Source: Periplaneta americana (Eukaryota > Arthropoda > Insecta > Blattodea > Blattidae). From it: a stretch of 64,000 nucleotides of DNA. Shown here piece by piece: positions 1-12,200 of the stretch (its first letter is position 1; every line of letters begins with the position of its first letter). Location of the stretch: the NCBI RefSeq assembly GCF_040183065.1, contig NC_091120.1, forward strand, positions 175,099,488-175,163,487. The letters are read 5' to 3'. Position numbers and translations under genes: made by a program. Below the pieces are notes generated by a model that saw only the letters and a program-made list of their open reading frames with translations, was not told the DNA's origin and searched no databases.

Positions 1-525
1 GTGCAGGTGCAGCTCCGGATGAGAGCCGTGTGACCACTTTACACTGTTCCACGGTCAGAATATCACTCTTTTACGTAAATTTACATAACACAGTACTGTA
101 TTTAAATATTGTTTTTGTAAAATATACACTTGTGAAAATAACTACAGTTTACACAACACTGGACTTTTAAAACTAATCAACTACAACCAATATCAATTCT
201 ATTTAATGTCCACCACTTTGCTCTCACTTTGAAGGGAATAGTTCTTTATCATGGCCTCAGATTTTGTCAGTGGAACAAAAGAATGAAGTTGTAAGGTACC
301 TCGCACCACTTTTGCTTGCTGGTACCTTGAGTAGAAAATATTGCTATGTATTTTGTGTTCACTAATGGTAAAAAATTTAAAAGCAATATTAGAAATGTTT
401 TTCTAATGTTTTTGTCCAAGGTCAGATTCTTGTCACTTGATACAGTATGCGTAGCACCACTGGCGCACCGCGAACACATCTTCAAAAATTATTTTCAAAG
501 TTATTTCTTACTCGAAATTAATCTG

Positions 526-1633
526 AAACCAACGTAGTTCTATGTAAAATATAATGGATTGTACGTATATTTTTTTGCGTTTTTAAAGTAAGCTGTTATA
601 AAAAAATAATAAGTTATGTTTAAAAAGTGACCCTCTAAAACAACCCCATTTGTATTTAAACTTATACTTAAAAGAATTAATATAATAGTTCATTTCTTCC
701 CATTTCAGATGGCACCAACACACAACGTCTACGATGCATAGAATCTTAACAATGAGCATTTTCATACTGCATCGTGGATGAATTTGTCATATAATTAAAA
801 GAGTATAAATAGTAAAATTTTAAAGTATGATCCCAGAAAAAATTACAGACCTCTTATTTTGATCTGCACAACATATTTTAGAAGATTTAAGCAAATACTA
901 AATGGTCACGTTTCGTATACAGGTGTTTGATTTGACATGCACACAACACAACAGGATACCTACTTCGAAAGACTTAGGAATTATTGTTAGATAAATTAAA
1001 GGGAAACTGCTAAGTGTTGAAGGGACATTACGTGCTTTTAGAACTAGAGGTTATCTGTTTATTTACGTAAAGTAACACCGCACCACTGATAATATATTAG
1101 TCACTCTCGCTGCTGCTGTCGCAGCTGTATGCTCCGGCACGCAGTCTCACTCAATCCAACCCGAACACACCATCAGTAAATTATTTGCACAGCGACTTCT
1201 GATTCGAATAGAGTTCTAAAACCAACGCAGTTCTACGTAAAACATTTCAAAGAATATAATGATATTTTTTCCCCTTTTTAGAAGTAAGTCCCTGATATAT
1301 GAAAACGTATTTAAAAAATATAACCCCCTAAAAGGGGCCCATTTTATAATTTGATTGAACACTAAAAATTAGTATATAATACTGCAATTATTGTACTTTA
1401 AAATGATATAAATACGAAATTTCTACGATTTATAGAACCTTCAGTATAACCATTTTCATAATACTTTGCATCCAAATTTACGGAAAATGTAACATTTAAT
1501 AAATGACTAAATAATTGTGTCAGCCCGAAAAAATTACACATGGGTTATTTAATTTCATCAATAGAATATATTTAAAAAAATTGGAGCAAATATTAAGTTG
1601 TCATGTTTCGTAGGTGTTCGATTTGACAATGGA
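526..1633 (+). repeat. Diverged direct duplication of about 415 bp (526-940 and 1219-1633)
   Basis: Two segments about 690 bp apart share an ordered series of matches: aaccaacg(t/c)agttcta near each start, tctacgat with atagaa in the middle, gcattttcata or ccattttcata, and a closing ggtgtttgatttgaca versus ggtgttcgatttgaca. They carry many substitutions and small indels, so the duplication is old. No ORF or transposon motif was recognised in either copy. Confidence 0.55.
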
Positions 1634-2253
1634 ATGACTCTTATATGAAGCTAACTTTACAGGAGACACGGTTACGATGGTGAATATGTTGCGTCAGAAG
1701 AGAGGTGAAAGAGAAATCATTAGTGAAATTAAATTAACTGTAAATCAGGGTACTATAAGTGTAGTAGTATTCTAGATATAAGTATATGGAAAGAAGCAAT
1801 AAAAGAGGGGGTTAGGGAGTAGAAACAAAAGAAAAGTATGTAAATAAATATAGGAGAGAATAGTATGAATATAATAAATTATGTAAGTGTTGTAAAATAG
1901 AGACAATGAAAACGTATACCAAAACTTGAGGGAAAATAGCTTGGAAGGAAGGAAGGAAAGAATAAGATTACGTGGATTTAAAAATTCGAGAAAACAATGC
2001 AAATAATTAATTAATGAAAGGAATACGCAATATTTAAATAGGAAAGAGGGAAAAGGAAGGAATATGGTCTAGTTAGGAGAGTGCATAGAAGAGGAAAGAT
2101 GAGGAAGGATAGATAGCAATGCATTTAAAATGGAAGGTTAGGAATTAAACGGGAAATACTTAGTAAATGAATATAGGCTATATATTAACACAAATGGGGT
2201 ACAAATAGATGATAAGAATTAGACGAGATGAAGGTGAAGAAAAGGGATAGAAT

Positions 2254-2254
<1 letters not shown>

Positions 2255-2328
<74 letters not shown>
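2255..2328 (+). repeat. (AAT)n microsatellite
   Basis: About 24 uninterrupted AAT units. It follows a C-poor tract at about 1760-2250. The long poly-Ile and poly-Asn style ORFs across it are repeat artefacts. Confidence 0.95.
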
Positions 2329-2329
<1 letters not shown>

Positions 2330-2495
2330 GAACAAGAAGAATGGTATCTGGATGGATTTTTAAGTGAAGATGGATCGAAAATCAAAAATGTAAAAGTCCA
2401 CCATAACCATGAAATGTAAAGTTTGATTGACAAATAAATATCACATATGTTGTATTAGAATGTTGATGATCATGATGAGGAATGAGGACGACGAT

Positions 2496-2552
2496 GATGG
2501 CGAAGATGATGATGATGATGATGATGATGATGATAATGATGATGATGATGTG
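2496..2552 (+). repeat. (GAT)n microsatellite
   Basis: Near-perfect GAT/ATG trinucleotide run with two interruptions. Apparent acidic ORFs here are repeat artefacts. Confidence 0.9.
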
Positions 2553-2802
2553 ATGATGACTGGCTATGGACTAAAAGAGTCTGTCAATCCTGGATTTTTA
2601 TATTTAAAATAGCCTCAGTGTCCATTCAGCCTCTTGTCAAATAGAGTACTGAGTCTTTCCCTTCAGACATGAAAGTGCTTAAAGTGTAATAAAATTAATT
2701 TTGTTTATCCATTTTTATGAATAAAGTAACGGTACATTACGAATATTTTAAATTATACAACTGAAATCAAAATAATGGAATTTTTTGTAATTGTTTTCAA
2801 AC

Positions 2803-3270
2803 AATAATCAAGTTGAATAATTTCAAGGGAAAAATTGTCCCAGGGCCGGGTATCAATCCTGAGACCTCTGGTTGAACATACCAGTGCTCTGCCAACTGAG
2901 CTACCCAGGAACTCCACCCGACACCGTCTCAACTTTTCCCTTTATATCCACACAACTCGCATGGGCTGAAGATACGTCACTGTGTACGTTAACAGAAAAC
3001 CACAATTCCAAGTCACACAGAGATTGTGTGCACTCGATGTGGGTCTCTGGCGTTTCGTCAGCCCACACGAGTTGTGTGGATATAAAGGGAAAAGTTGAGA
3101 CGGTGTCGGGTGGAGTTCCTGGGTAGCTCAGTTGGCAGAGCACTGGTACGTTCAACCAGAGGTCTTGGGATCGATACCCGGCCCTGGAACAATTTTTCCC
3201 TTGAAATTATTCAAGTCTGCTTTACAGGGAGCTTTACCTGAAAGACTAGATTTGCATAATAATCAAGTTG
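2803..3270. mobile_element. Palindromic tRNA-derived SINE insertion with 13-bp TSD
   Basis: The 13-bp sequence aataatcaagttg occurs at 2803-2815 and 3258-3270, so the insertion body is 2816-3257. Inside are two inverted arms of about 163 bp (about 2816-2978 and 3052-3214) around a 73-bp loop. Each arm contains a tRNA-like unit: D-arm gctcagttggcagagc, an anticodon stem ctggt/accag whose loop would read GTT, and a B-box-like tgggatcgatacccgg. A 43-nt tail (3215-3257) is present only on the right. A lone relative with the same 3' sequence lies at about 6875-6988. The near-identical ORFs on opposite strands come from the palindrome and are not genes. Confidence 0.8.
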
Positions 3271-3684
3271 GTTGTTTTAGATAAGTAATAGGACACAGAT
3301 TTTCGTTTTCCATTCCATTTTATAGTTTTATATGTTTAATTGCAGTGAAGTATATAATGTAAGTTATTAGAATATCACTAACATCTAGTACAATTCTTAT
3401 TTGAAATATTTTATTTAAAAAATGAGATAACGGATCATGTTTCAGTGATTAATGAACTATTCATATTTTATATTCAGCACTGATGTGTATATTTTATTGG
3501 TATACGTCGAATGACTCCATTGTCAAGTGAGTAGGAATTGGAGCAACAATAACATAATATATTTTATTAGAATTTGTGTTAGCAAACACATATAACTAAA
3601 GGCAGCAATTTACTGTGTCTCGTATGTGAAAGATAATGTTTCAGACTGAGGAAACAGCGTGGTTTGTTTGTGTGCTTTATTTAG

Positions 3685-6600
3685 TGGTCTACAAGACCAG
3701 CTCCTGGCTCTGGTGGTGATGGAAGAGAGAGCTGATCTAGAGGAGGCCCGCAGTGCTCTCATTGTCTCAAGTGCGCAGATGAAGCAAGAGCTGAAGGAGT
3801 GCGAGGATCGCATCTTGCATCGACTCAGTGCTTCTGAAGGCTCCCCTGTTGATGACATTGACCTCATTGTAACATTAGAAGCCTCAAAAGAAAAGAGTGA
3901 AGAAATAAAGGTTCGTATTTCTACCATTATGACATACAGAATCTTTCTTGAATCATTATTGTCATCATTGTCCTCTCCATTTTCTTCCTCTTCCTCCTCC
4001 TCCTCCTCCTCTTCCTCGTTCTCCTTCTCATTATCATCATAATCATCACATCATTACTATTACTATCGAACACAAAGCATTGAACCTAGCAATGTATGGT
4101 GGCCTCAATGTTTTAATTATTTCTAGAGATCATTCCTCTTTTTGTCTGTAACATGGGAGTTATTTTTATCATTTACTTTTTGCCATCTTAACCTCATTCT
4201 CACTTGAAAGCTTACATAGGATTTAGAGTTGTCAATTGACTAAAAATTTTGATCATTTAACCAAATGCCTTTAATCAATTAATTGACTGGTATCGAATTT
4301 GAATTATTGATTTTAAACAGAGTTTGTAAGTTTGAACAAAAACACCTAATAAGTAGCCTATATTGTTACAATTCTATACGCTATGAAAAGAAGAATTTAC
4401 GTTTTTGGCCTATTTTAAATTTTATTTGTGTGTATTGCAAATAATTATTAATCCTGGACTGCATACCCTTTTTTGACAGATTTGATTGTATACCTGGGGT
4501 TACAAGTCATCCCACATATTTTTTGGGCCTATTTTGTACAATGGCTTTTATTTTGTACTATATTCTTTATCGATATGTTATACAGGGATTTTTGAATTAT
4601 AAAAAAATTAATTTGAAGTTGAAAAGGCAAGTTAACTTTATGAAACTGCAAAATTACAGAATTTATGAACTTAATAACTATAATGGATCTGTCAGTGCTT
4701 GAAAATTGCTGATAACTGATCAATTATAAAATTATGTAATTATTTTTATATTTAAAATATACGGTAGAGATTGCTGGTAACACAATTAATTTTCATACAT
4801 GAGTTTTGAAATTTTATAATGAATATTTGGGATATATAACTAATATATTTCAGTTTACTTACAAATTGAATGCACTATTTTTAGAAGAGACATGTTTCTA
4901 ATAATATTATATAACTTAGAAATAATCTTAATATTTTTTTTGAGGCTTGCAGGATAAGAACATCAGGGGCGGCTTTCGAAGAGGGGCTGCGGAGCTGCAG
5001 CACCCCCAGACATTTGTGGCTCTTGTCCCGTTTTATGTTGTGTAATACATTTATTATACAGTCTCTATTTAGCGGCTCGAATGTTTTAAAAAATTTCGCT
5101 CTCAATGACATGCACGCAATCGTTAGTGAAGTCACTTTTTCCCCTGGTGCTGCCAGAGCGAAACCAGAGACAAGGACTATAGGGTGAAGCCACTTCCTCC
5201 CCTGGAGCTGCCAGTCTCGTCTCGGATGCCTTGCGCGTTAGTTTTACCCCGCCTCCCTGCTGCCCCTTGCCGTGAATCCAGAGTTTCCAGGCGCTGCAAA
5301 ATTTGCAGCAGTTTGTCAGTAGCGCGCAGTTTTAAATACATTTTATTTAACGTTGTTAGTATAACAAGTGCACCAATGCTTAATTCTGTACAATATTTAC
5401 AGTCTATTCAGTTCAGTACCTTAACAATTCAGGAGAAATGTGAAATTAAGTGCCCATCAGTTGAATATCATAATGGAAAGAGCCGCTAAACAAAATACAA
5501 AGGCTCGCATATTTTTTGCTAATTTAACCAGTATCCCTTTCTTCTCTCGTTATCCACACAGTCTGTATTAGATTAATGTGTTTCAAAGACAATTCCATCA
5601 GCTGGGGCAACAAGATGGATTTAAAATAAGAACAGTAAATGTTGTTCATGAGAAGAAGGAGCCATTGCTAGAATGTTTCCAAACCATAATGGAATCTGAA
5701 ACATCTAACAGCATCACAATAAATGAGGCAAGCGCCCTGGTGCGTACTCTTGAATATCCTGAATTCAATTTCTTGATCAGTTATTTTTTTCATTTATTGA
5801 TGTATCATGTAGTATATATTATACAACCAACTACAACATCGCCAGTTAGATATTTCAAATCTGCATATAAAAAATTAAATTATGGTTTATTTAACGACAC
5901 TCGCAACAGCAGCGTCGCGGGTGTGTCGGAATTTTGTCCGCAGGATTCTTTTAAATGCCACTAAATCTACTAACATGAGCCTGTCTCATTTAAACACAAC
6001 TTACAAGATAAGGCGCATGGAACTAATCTTCAAATAAAGTAAGTTGTTTGGTTATTTTTGTATGCAGCTCCCCACAGCCACCACTGAAGAACATCCTCAT
6101 TTTGCACATTCAACGCAGATATCTCTCCTGTGTTCTGAGCATGCCAGTTTGTTGCACTTCACACAAGATATTTTTGTTCTCCTGAACATAGCTCATAGTA
6201 CATCAAAATGCAATTAAAATTTATTGAGTGTAAAAAGAAGAAAATTATAGTAATGAAATTATTTCTCTTTTTTATTAGGTTAAAGTGGAAGCTGCAGAGC
6301 AAACACAGGTTGATATTGATGCTACTCGAGCGCTCTACATACCTGTAGCAAATCGTGGACAAATTCTCTTCTTCTGTGTGTCGGATCTTTCCCATATAGA
6401 TCCCATGTATCAGTATTCTCTTGAGTGGTTTATCAAGATATTTAGGGCAAGCATGACGAACACTGAAAAAACAAGTAAACGGCGATTTTAATAATATGTT
6501 TCTTACATAAATTTTGACGAATTCAGTATTCAGATTTTGAAATAACATATGAAGAATCCACTGCAAGAATGATGGTTGTCATTTGGAATAAATCTTGCAG

Positions 6601-9192
6601 GAGAAGCAATTGAAAGTTTGAAATGCTTAGCGCTCAAAGCTTAACTGTGATTTTCCGATCATTACTGGACAATGGCTATCAGTGTTAATGCCATATAACT
6701 CTCTATGTACATTCTATATGTCTTAAGCTATGCATTGACAGTCTTGGTTCATTTTCGGCAAGAAAGTGACATCCATCATTCTTGCATTGGACTCTTCATA
6801 TTATGTAAAATATAAGTAGCAAGTCGATAGGTAATTTCACACAAATTCGTGTAGCAAAAAATTGAGCTGAGATCTGGTATAGTTCCTGGGCAGCTCAGTC
6901 GGTAGAGCATTGACATGCTCAGCCAAAGGTCCTGGGTTCGATGCCTGGTCGTGGAACAATTTTTCTCTTGATATTATTCATGCCTAATGTTGTTTTATTT
7001 TTATATGTTTTAGTACTTCAGATACAATAGGAAAACTTTGCACATTTTCTAACCATAATGTTTGGTGCAAAATACAATAATATTCCAAAACCAGTTAAAG
7101 CATTTGTTAGATCTTCATTAGTATAGAAGATCTATTTATAATGTGAGAGTGGTTGTTGCGTAGATCCATCTTATGAGTTATTAACATTTGCATTGCCTGC
7201 TATCATATCAGCTGAGTTGTCCTTGCAGGAAGAAGTAGCGCATGACCATTCAGCCATTCTACAATGATGGTTCAGTGCAGTGTTGTCAGTGAAAATTTCT
7301 TAGCAAAATAAAATCTCTGTAAAATGTGTTGAAGAATGCATTCGTAAGTTTCATTTTAAATGAAAATCTCACACTCTGCAACATATACGTAAGCTATACA
7401 TAACAGAATTTTTAGCTTATATTAGTAATGAGAAATAAAATATTGAATTTTGAGATTTCCTCAAATCACATAAAATGCTGAAATATATCACAGTCAGGTT
7501 GAATATAGGCTCCTCGTCTAGTGAAGAAGTTCCGAAAATACCCAGAAGTTCTTGCCTGAATAGGAATACTGGTTAACTTTCTGGTGAATCTTTGATCGCA
7601 ATATGCACAACATACAGGGGAGCGAGAAACATACTTAAGTAATTGAAAATAACATCAACATGTCAACATAATAGCATATCACTCTAAGGAAGCTATAAAC
7701 CCACCCAACTTGTCCCAAATACTTCTATTTCTTATATATCTGACCAATGATTTTCTCAGACATTTTCAAATGAAATCATCACATAATCCGTAGTACCACC
7801 ATGATATTATACTAAGCAGGAAAGCACTCCTTTCTTCGGTTCAGGGTAAATCTATGTAGGCCAAAAAGTGTATTTGTAAGATATTCTAAAATAAGGTTAC
7901 CAGATTCTTTTCACAATTTCCAGGGACAGATATCGAGTGATATATGAAAAAACTACCTTTAACATTTCTGTTAGTTTGCCATTCACTTATAGACCTATTA
8001 TTTTAACACACCTTGAAGGATTAAAATACTCATTCTATTTACACATTTTAAATATTCATTCTATTTAAATACTACATAAACTACCGGTACTGATATTTTC
8101 AGAAGAGTGAATTTTTAAGCAGGTGTTCTCTGGATCCCAATTTTGCAGCAAATTCCTAACAGTTCAAGTTGAAGTTGGTTAAGATAGCAAGCATGGCTCG
8201 AACAGTTTCTAAACTCATTCTGGATTTTTTGGATATCCATAACACTTTCAGAGAAGAAAAAAATTTTCTCCTGGAATTGCACAGCAAATCATTTTCTCGG
8301 GGAAATTTAAAAAAAATTTCACTCCATTTTGAGCATTTTTTCATTCGACTTTGCTATTTTCTCTGAAATCACATATTTCTTCAAGCAAGAAATTTCATAA
8401 AATAAATTATTCCATCCAGGTCAAGTACATCTACATTGGAAGAAAAATAATGGAATGTCTCTTAAAATTTTTCTCTTTCTAGAAGACATCTCAGCAATAT
8501 ACATCCTGCAGGTATTTTATCTTGTGAATGAATACCAAAGACACAATGATATTCAATAGCATTTTCGTAAAATTATAATAATTAACACTGAAAATCTGTG
8601 GATATCTGGGGATAAATTAATAAATTCTGAGACATTCCGGGAACGGATTTTGTTTGGGGACAAAAAGCAAAATTCGGGGACTGTCCCCAGGAAACGGGGA
8701 CTGAATGAAAAAAATGCTCAAAATGGAGTGAAACCTTATAATAAAAGCCTGAACAAACCAAATCTAACCTGTCACTGAACCTTGACATTATGAAAACTCG
8801 CTTATTTATTTTTCCCCGAGATATAGCTCCGTGCTGTAGCGTCGTGGTCTAAGGCATCCTGCTTAGGACTTACGTTACGGAATACGCGCTGGTTCGATTC
8901 CTCGTGGGAGAACAAATTTTCTCATGAAATTTCGGCCAGTGTATGTAACAGGTGCCCACCCAGCATCGTGATGCACTTGGGGAGCTACAATAGGTGGCGA
9001 AATCTGTTGCGAAAGCCAGCTAGCTATAACGGCTGGGGGGATCATCGTGCTAACCACACGGTACCTCCATTCTGGTTGGATGATCGTCCACCTCTGCTTC
9101 GGCATGTGAACGTGAGGCTAGCAGCCAGCTGGTCAGTCTGGGATCTTCAAGGGCTGTGGCACCACGTATTATTACATATGTATATGTGTGTG

Positions 9193-9235
<43 letters not shown>

Positions 9236-12200
9236 GAAGTTATACCCTATCTGTTTCATTTCATCTTGCAATAATGCAACATAAATCAGACGTCAGTCCT
9301 GGTGTGGTATGTAGCAAGTTCGAAGATTCAATAACTTCTTCTTCTTCTTCTTCTTCATCATCTTCTTCTCCTTCTTCTTCTACTTCTTATTCTTCTTCTT
9401 CCTTTATGACTTTGTTGTTATGGAATATTTCGGTTCTTTCATTCCAGTCATTCATTCATTCATTCATTCATTCCTTTCTGCCCAAAGGTAGGTCTTGCAA
9501 ATCCAGCATTCTCCTATCTTTTCTATTTTCTTTCTTCCTCTTTGTCTCTGCATATGATCCATATATTTTAATGTCGTCTATCATCTGATATCTTCTTCTA
9601 CCCCGAACAGATTTTGGTATCCATGACAAAACTTACATAAAAAGAAAAGAAAAAGAAAAACTCCTTAACACGTATTACAGAGTTTTATCCTGTAAATAGT
9701 TCCCACTAAAATAAGTCTTTGTTCAATAGCCTACTATGTCTAACCATTGTGTTGGAATGACTGGACGTTTGTGCACTACTGCTGCTGTTGCTGCTTGCCA
9801 AAAGGTTGAGTCAGTTTATGGGGGAGTTGGTGGCAATATGAGTTCTGATAACACATTGCATGGTGAAAGCTGCGACTACTTTCAAATTATATATGGATCG
9901 CTCTGTAATTTGTAAATTAAGAATATTTTAATTTTATTATAGGCCTATTTGCCCATTTTCTCTTAGCTTCTATATCTGTAAACACTTTCCATTCTTACAC
10001 ATGCTTCAGGTGAAATCAAGAAACGTGTGTCGAATATCAACGACTATTTTACATTTAGTCTCTTCTCCAACGTATGCCGCAGTTTGTTTGAGCGAAATAA
10101 ACTGCACTTTGCCTTCTTGCTGTGTGCTCGAATACATATGGATGAGGGTAAAATCAATCAACAAGAATGGCTATTCTTACTTGCTGGAGGTTCGCCATTA
10201 AGAGTGAGTGAAATATGGAATAATATATCGGCTTAAAACATAATAAAGATTTATCAAGAAGGAACTAAAACAATATACATTTAAACTCTAAATATAATTT
10301 TGAAATATTGATATGGTACCTTGTATGACAAATACTTTCTCATTATATTATACAGTTGCATCAATTAATTTATTTTACCGTGTTGTCGATTATATTTACT
10401 GGTACGATTTATTTTCGTGAAGTGTCATCCAAAAGACAAAGGTACTGTGTGCACACACGTCTCAAAAGTCTCCTTATATAGGAAATGTCAGATCAAAATA
10501 GAAATGTCACATGTTCAATGTGACTGTGTTCGAGAGACAGGTCAGTGAATGTGTTGCAACCAATTTCGATGTAAATACTGCAACATTTACGTCACTTGCA
10601 GATGTGGCGAGTCCCAGATTTCTTCAGATAGACCTGTAACTAAAGGTGAGCCCAGAGGTAAACATTAAGGGATGAGAGATCTGGAGAGCACAGTATGTGA
10701 CATTTTATTTTGAATGGACATTTCCCTATGTATGGAGACCTTTGGGACACGCTGTACTGTATATTTGTATTCTATGTATAAAAATCGGAATTCAAAAATG
10801 ATGTGTACATTAAAAGTATATTAGTGCCGGTAATGTAGAATGAGAATCTGATCAAATTATTCTCCATTCATTATAAACCTTTAAGATCCGACTTCAATGA
10901 TTCACTCACGCTTAACAAGTGTTTCTGCTGTTAAGGTTACCAGATACGAGTATTTAAGAGTGAAAAACAAGACAAATTGGTTACAAAAGCAGAACAAAAA
11001 ATGTTGTAGGGGCCCTATTTCTTACGATTTTTTAGATTAAAACGGATATTTTAAGCTGCGGAATTGGCATTACTCGTTATTTTATAAAATACTAAATAAT
11101 TAACTGTAATTACAAAAAATAATTAAAATAAAGTTAACAAAATTATCAATATATAATTAGAGTACAGTAGGCCTACTTCTTAATGCTCCCCCACTGGATA
11201 TATGATACTGGTAGTCACAGTACCGCCATTTGTATTGTATTTTTTGTCCACTTATCCTTACGAAAAAACTTGTTCTTTTTAGACGAGTAATTTCCCTGAA
11301 CTAAAAATACAATACAGTAGTATATTACCGTGAACCAAATTTTGATGAAACTTTAAAATGGATTAAGTACAAGTGATACAAAATGGTACTGTGCTTATTT
11401 TATTATCAATGTTTACGTGTAATTAGAAAAACTTATACACTCACATTTTACTGGGATACAACTGAAAAAATTCTGATGCCTTCACTAGACTCGGAATTAT
11501 AATTTCGTAATTTGTTCACAGTTTCACTCATGCTAATTTTTAAATGAAAATAATTGAAATTGTGGCTGATTTCAACTCTGACACTGAAAATCTCTTAATC
11601 TAGTGGCATGAAGTCAAAAGTGCCTAACCCACAGTTTGAAAATAACTATTCTTTTGTCTCTGGAAATTCAGCCAAGGATTTCTTCTAAATTGCTCACTTG
11701 TTAAAGTGTTCCTGAATTTGCAAGATAGGTTTATTTTATTTGTTTTTTTTTTTTTTTTTTTCATTTCATTTGTTGTATTCTATAGATCTTACATTAGTAA
11801 TGAAGCTTTAAGAGATGGAACAAGTCAAAATTTTACAAGATTACAGTTACAATTTTTACAATTTTTTACAATTTCAATTTCAGTTATACGTTGAAGTTGG
11901 TTTAGTCTCTGGATAGTATGGACGAAAAACAAAAGTTTTGAATTTTTTTAATTGAAAATCACGTGATTAAGAATTTTTCATAAAAATAGACATTTCAAAT
12001 TTAAAAAAAAAAAAATACAGACGGCAAGACAGACCTTCAAAATATGCATGTGGACATTTAGTACCCCTATACGGTATACCTGCAGAAGAATTAAAGAAAT
12101 CAGGCTTATGGGCATAGTATAAATTTGAAACCAGGAATATTGACAAAAAATTATTACCAGTATTACTATTTTTACAGAATGTACCAAACCCAGATCCAAG

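Larger units (their letters stand above)
1..3684. other. Intron sequence upstream of the first visible dynein exon
   Basis: No exon could be supported here. The expected preceding dynein exon (stalk and strut before GLQDQLL) was looked for and not seen, so the window begins inside an intron of at least 3.6 kb. The stretch holds a diverged duplication (526-1633), a C-poor tract, two trinucleotide repeats and a palindromic SINE insertion. These are listed separately. Confidence 0.6.

Noticed and set aside
2872-3155. Two nearly identical 84-residue ORFs on opposite strands
   Set aside because: They result from the palindromic SINE arms; there is no independent evidence of coding.
3125-3195. tRNA gene with a GTT anticodon
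   Set aside because: The cloverleaf is imperfect, the sequence is repeated (2.87, 3.13 and 6.89 kb) and it continues into a shared SINE tail.
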